Below, piece after piece: positions 59,512-64,000 of a stretch of 64,000 nt of DNA (the stretch's first letter is position 1; each line of letters begins with the position of its first letter). Under the pieces are notes generated by a model that was not told the DNA's origin, did no database searches, and saw only the letters and a list, made by a program, of their open reading frames with translations. The DNA is from an uncultured Cryomorphaceae bacterium (lineage in GTDB: Bacteria > Bacteroidota > Bacteroidia > Flavobacteriales > Schleiferiaceae). The translations under genes were made by a program, and so were the position numbers. The DNA is taken from NCBI GenBank assembly GCA_902614915.1, contig CACMMX010000001.1, forward strand, positions 1 through 64,000, written 5' to 3'.

Positions 59512-60360
59512 TTAAAGGTATGGTAAAAGCAGTACTAAGCCCAATAAGAACCATGGCAAACCTTCAATTAGAAAACTGTAGTATAGATCTCCCATTTCGG
59601 GTCTAGCGACAATTATTATTGTCGCAAAGAATAAGAAGAGTGTGAATGTGCTGACCATTGGCATTCCCAAGACCACTACAAGTATAAAAAAGCTCATCCA
59701 TAATGCGGCATGCGCTAGGTATATACTATTTTTTGGCCCTATTATATGGGGTAATGTTTTGATGCTTTCGGCGTCGAGTTTTATATCCCGAACATCAAAA
59801 GGAATCGTACATGCCATGGTCCAAAAGAACCGTTCTAAAAGCAAAGGCCAGCCATTGTAACCATTCCAAATTGCGGGCACAAATCCAGTACTATATGCCC
59901 AAACAAAGGAAATTATGAAAAGCTTTAATCCTGGTACTGAGCGCAGGCCACCTCCTTTATTCTTCATAATCCAAGGTAATGGGTACAACATGGCGACAGC
60001 GGCCCCAATGACATAGTAGAGGAAAAGGCTTTTTGATCCTATTTGAACTAATTCGATAATAGAGAACGTGGCACCACCTAAAATACTAAGCTTTGTAAGG
60101 TTAGGCATTTGTTGACGCCAAGCTGTTATTTTCGAGGTTTTTTCACTCCCGGAAGGACCTTCGAAATATCTAGCAAAACCATAGACAACTAGAGTGCCCG
60201 CTGCATTTAATAATGCTAGGCTATGTTGGTGGGCATCAATTAAGATTTCTGTAACACGAGTTAATGCGTAAACAGCCCCTGCAACCCAAAAGTTAGCATA
60301 TACAAAGAGGCGTAAAAAACCTGCAAAATTGTTTATAAAACCGTTGAAACTTCTTTGCAT
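59512..60360 (-). CDS. UbiA-like polytopic membrane protein
   Basis: About 8 predicted TM helices; second UbiA-like Asp motif PFDVRDIKLDAESIKTLPHIIG; first NDxxD motif not seen. Confidence 0.65.
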   Translation of the reverse strand: MQRSFNGFINNFAGFLRLFVYANFWVAGAVYALTRVTEILIDAHQHSLALLNAAGTLVVYGFARYFEGPSGSEKTSKITAWRQQMPNLTKLSILGGATFSIIELVQIGSKSLFLYYVIGAAVAMLYPLPWIMKNKGGGLRSVPGLKLFIISFVWAYSTGFVPAIWNGYNGWPLLLERFFWTMACTIPFDVRDIKLDAESIKTLPHIIGPKNSIYLAHAALWMSFFILVVVLGMPMVSTFTLFLFFATIIIVARPEMGDLYYSFLIEGLPWFLLGLVLLLPYL

Positions 60361-60431
60361 TCTTAGGTGTTAAAAATACGTCACTTATCCTATGTATATA
60401 GTATTTTTATAGTATTAAAACCAACCCTAAT

Positions 60432-63305
60432 ATGAAGCGCAATTCATTTGCCTACCGCCACATCGGACCGAAAGCTGTAGATGTTGATCAAATGTTGTCT
60501 ACTATAGGTGTGGATTCTATTGATACCCTTATCAACCAAACGGTACCTGCTGCCATTCGAGCAGAGAACCATTTAGAATTAAGTGAAGCAATGACCGAGG
60601 CTGAATTTAGTGCCCACATTTCAGCTTTGGGCGAAATGAATTCTATGTTTAAAACATACATAGGAATGGGATACCATCCTACTGTGCTTCCAGGGGTGAT
60701 TCAGCGAAATATTTTAGAAAATCCAGGTTGGTATACCGCTTACACACCCTATCAAGCTGAAATTGCACAAGGCAGATTGGAAGCTTTAATGAACTATCAA
60801 ACCGTGGTAGTGGACCTCACGGGCATGGAGCTTGCCAATGCCTCTTTATTAGATGAAGCCACGGCAGTTGCCGAGGCTATGAGCATGTTCCACGGAGCCA
60901 TGCCACGTGCTAAGAAAAAAGCCGGTGCTAACAAATTCTTTGTTGACAATAACACCTTTCCGCAGAGTATTGCGCTACTAAAAACTAGAACAGAGCCTAT
61001 TGGAGTTGAATTAGTTTTTGGTGATTATAAAACGTTTGAACCTACGGAAGAATTCTTCGGTGCTATGGTTCAGTACCCTAATGCAAATGGTTCGGTAGAA
61101 GATTATCGCGCTTTTGCTGCATACTGCAACGAGGCGGAAGTACAGCTTGTTGTGGCGGCAGATTTATTGTCATTGACATTGCTCACACCCCCAGGAGAAT
61201 GGGGAGCTGATGCTGTAGTCGGTTCTACGCAGCGTTTCGGAATTCCATTAGGATATGGTGGTCCTCACGCAGCTTATTACGCGACAAAAGAAAGTTATAA
61301 GCGTCACATCCCAGGTCGTATTATTGGTCGTACCATTGATACCGACGGCAATCCTGCCTTGCGCATGGCATTACAGACTCGTGAGCAACATATTAAGCGT
61401 GATAAAGCAACATCAAATATCTGTACTGCTCAGGTTTTACTTGCAGTCATGGCAGGAGCTTACGGAGTATATCATGGACCAGAAGGATTAATAGATATTG
61501 CTGAATCCATTCATTTAAAGGCAGCAACTTTGAATGCTGCTTTGAAGGGAATGAATCTTGAACAATCTAATGAATTCTTCTTTGATACGCTGAAAATTCA
61601 CCTTAGTTCAAGTGATGCTTCTGAGTTGAGAACCTTGGCGGAGGATGCTGAAATTAATTTTCGCTACTTTGATTCAAAATCAGTGGGAATCTCATTGAAT
61701 GAAACAACTACCGATTCAGATGTTGCCGAAATCATTGCAATTTTTGCCAAGGCAGAGCAGGTTAAAGAAATTGCCATGGATGATTTGCAGACGGCGATTC
61801 CTTCGTCATTGTCCCGCTCCACAGCATTTATGACTAACGAAGTATTTCATAGTTACCGCAGTGAGACAGATATGATGCGTTACTTGAAAACGCTTGAGCG
61901 AAAAGATTTGGCTTTGAATCACAGCATGATTTCTTTGGGATCCTGTACCATGAAACTAAATGCGGCCTCCGAAATGATACCATTATCTAATGCTGCATGG
62001 AATAGTCTGCATCCATTTGTACCTGTCAATCAGGCTGCTGGCTATATTGAAGTAATTAAGGCGCTTGAAAAAGATTTATCGGAAATCACAGGTTTTGCGG
62101 CAACGTCCTTACAACCTAATTCTGGTGCTCAAGGAGAATATGCGGGTTTAATGGTCATTCGCGCTTACCATCACGCAAACGATGACGACCACAGAAATAT
62201 AGCACTGATTCCATCGTCGGCACACGGTACGAATCCAGCCTCGGCCGTAATGGCTGGTATGAAAGTGGTAGTGGTAGCATGTGACGAAAAAGGTAACATT
62301 GATGTGGAAGACCTTCGTTCTAAGGCGGAACAATACAGTGATAACTTAAGTGCACTAATGATTACCTACCCGTCAACCCACGGCGTATTTGAAGCCAACG
62401 TAAAGGAGATTACGAGTATTATTCATAGTCATGGCGGTCAAGTTTATATGGATGGAGCGAATATGAATGCTCAGGTGGGTTTGACTTCTCCAGGAATCAT
62501 AGGTGCAGACGTTTGTCATTTGAATTTACACAAAACCTTTGCGATTCCACATGGCGGAGGAGGACCTGGAATGGGGCCTATTTGCTGCGCCGCACATTTA
62601 GCTCCTTTCTTGCCAAAACATGACGTTATAGAAATGGGTGGTGTGCAAGGAATTTCGAGTATTTCTGCTGCTCCTTGGGGATCTGCACTGATTCTTATGA
62701 TTTCTTATGCGTATATCAAAATGTTGGGCAGTAAAGGACTTACGGATAGTACGAAATATGCTATTCTCAACGCGAATTATATAAAAGAGCGACTTGCCGG
62801 TTCATTTGATGTTCTATACATGGGTGAGAATAATCGATGCGCACATGAGATGATTTTAGATTGTCGACCATTTAAGCGTAACGCAGGGGTTGAGGTAACC
62901 GATATTGCTAAACGATTAATGGATTATGGATTCCATGCACCTACGGTAAGCTTTCCGGTCGCGGGAACCGTTATGGTGGAGCCTACAGAAAGTGAAGGTA
63001 TAGCTGAGCTGGACCGTTTTTGTGATGCAATGCTAAGTATTCGTTCTGAGATTTTAGAAATTGAGGATAGTCGAGCGGAGACTATGAATAATGTTTTGAA
63101 GAATGCGCCACATACCCAAAATATGATTTGTAGCGATAAATGGGACTTCCCATACTCCCGAGCCAAAGCAGCTTTTCCACTATCCTTTATTAGTGAAAAT
63201 AAGTTTTGGCCATCAGTTCGTCGAGTAGATGACGCTTACGGAGACCGAAACCTAATCTGTACATGTGAGCCCATTGAAAGTTATATGGAAGAAACGGAAG
63301 TATAG
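60432..63305 (+). CDS. gcvP: Glycine dehydrogenase (decarboxylating), P-protein
   Basis: FAYRHIGP, MIGMGYHPTVLPGVIQRNILENPGWYTAYTPYQAEIAQGRLEAL-like start, LGSCTMKLNA, VCHLNLHKTFAIPHGGGGPGMGPI. Confidence 0.98.
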   Translation: MKRNSFAYRHIGPKAVDVDQMLSTIGVDSIDTLINQTVPAAIRAENHLELSEAMTEAEFSAHISALGEMNSMFKTYIGMGYHPTVLPGVIQRNILENPGWYTAYTPYQAEIAQGRLEALMNYQTVVVDLTGMELANASLLDEATAVAEAMSMFHGAMPRAKKKAGANKFFVDNNTFPQSIALLKTRTEPIGVELVFGDYKTFEPTEEFFGAMVQYPNANGSVEDYRAFAAYCNEAEVQLVVAADLLSLTLLTPPGEWGADAVVGSTQRFGIPLGYGGPHAAYYATKESYKRHIPGRIIGRTIDTDGNPALRMALQTREQHIKRDKATSNICTAQVLLAVMAGAYGVYHGPEGLIDIAESIHLKAATLNAALKGMNLEQSNEFFFDTLKIHLSSSDASELRTLAEDAEINFRYFDSKSVGISLNETTTDSDVAEIIAIFAKAEQVKEIAMDDLQTAIPSSLSRSTAFMTNEVFHSYRSETDMMRYLKTLERKDLALNHSMISLGSCTMKLNAASEMIPLSNAAWNSLHPFVPVNQAAGYIEVIKALEKDLSEITGFAATSLQPNSGAQGEYAGLMVIRAYHHANDDDHRNIALIPSSAHGTNPASAVMAGMKVVVVACDEKGNIDVEDLRSKAEQYSDNLSALMITYPSTHGVFEANVKEITSIIHSHGGQVYMDGANMNAQVGLTSPGIIGADVCHLNLHKTFAIPHGGGGPGMGPICCAAHLAPFLPKHDVIEMGGVQGISSISAAPWGSALILMISYAYIKMLGSKGLTDSTKYAILNANYIKERLAGSFDVLYMGENNRCAHEMILDCRPFKRNAGVEVTDIAKRLMDYGFHAPTVSFPVAGTVMVEPTESEGIAELDRFCDAMLSIRSEILEIEDSRAETMNNVLKNAPHTQNMICSDKWDFPYSRAKAAFPLSFISENKFWPSVRRVDDAYGDRNLICTCEPIESYMEETEV

Positions 63306-63356
63306 AACTTCCTGCGCCGATTAATTCTTCTTTACGCAGCGTTCGAGTGCATGTTA

Positions 63357-64000
63357 GTCTGCTTGAATTTGTCTTATATCCGCACCGGTAGGTCTCTGAT
63401 AGAGGGATAAATCAAAGTGCTTTGTAGCTGCATAGAGATGGTCAAAGATATCAGACATTATACCTTCGTAAAGTGACCATTCTGTTGTTGCTGTAAAGCA
63501 ATATACCTCCACCGGAATACCTTCAGTAGTTGGTTGTAATTGACGAACCATTAGGGTGAATTCATTATTGATACCAGCATGGTTTGTTAAATAAAATTCA
63601 ATATACTTTCTATATAAACCGATATTAGTTTGTCGTCGACCATTGAGTAAACTAGTACCCTGAGATTTCTTTTTCGAATTGGAGTCGTCTATTTCTTTTT
63701 GACGATCGACCAAGAACGGTTTAATGAGGTCTATTTCCATTAAGGCATCCATTAAATCTTTGTCTAAATGGCGAATAGAGGTAATATCAATGTTGATATT
63801 GCGCTTGATGCGTCTAGCACCACTTTCAGACATTCCACGCCAATTGACAAAACTGTCTTGCACAAATGCTGTAGCCGGAACGGTGCTCACCGTTTTGTCA
63901 AAGTTTTGAATTTTTATTGTGGTGAGGTCAATACTGAGTACATCTCCATCCACACTGTATTTCGAAAAAGTAATCCAATCGCCTACTTTCACTAGATCAT
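63357..64000 (-). CDS. MscS-family mechanosensitive channel (YbdG-like), 5' end truncated by window edge
   Basis: Frame open to the window edge reading DLVKVGDWITFSKYSVDGDVLSIDLTTIKIQNFDKTVSTVPATAFVQDSFVNWRGMSESGARRIKR. Confidence 0.85.

Overview
The window looks like chromosomal core sequence from a Bacteroidetes (Flavobacteriia-like) bacterium. I infer this from gldKLMN plus porP/sprF type IX secretion genes, TAnnTTTG promoters and typical flavobacterial gene orders (ureohydrolase-like/topA/miaB/sigma54 activator/lptE/secG/groES/groEL; alaS/M23/MerR/LemA/TPM). I see no CRISPR array, prophage, transposase or obvious genomic island. Most ORFs are recognisable housekeeping genes: topA, miaB, groESL, pth, rplY, prs, glyS, nrdAB, dnaG, ahcY, alaS, hutU, kmo, kynU, gcvP. 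One tRNA-Leu(CAA) and one TPP riboswitch upstream of a TonB receptor are present. The most unusual items are small or degenerate. (i) A 40-aa ORF below the ORF-track cutoff (42614-42736, minus) ends CSIDNPECEACGS, closely matching the redox tail of the NrdA encoded in the same window ([14 protein letters not shown]). (ii) A ureohydrolase-fold protein next to topA has lost the metal-ligand motifs. (iii) A phosphopantetheinyl transferase-GNAT fusion is coupled to a NadR-like ATPase with an altered P-loop. (iv) A frame-broken mini-ORF encodes a GldL-like H-W-x-G-A membrane hairpin. (v) A -7 promoter element sits inside the gldN terminator hairpin. All calls come from reading the sequence; no database search was run.
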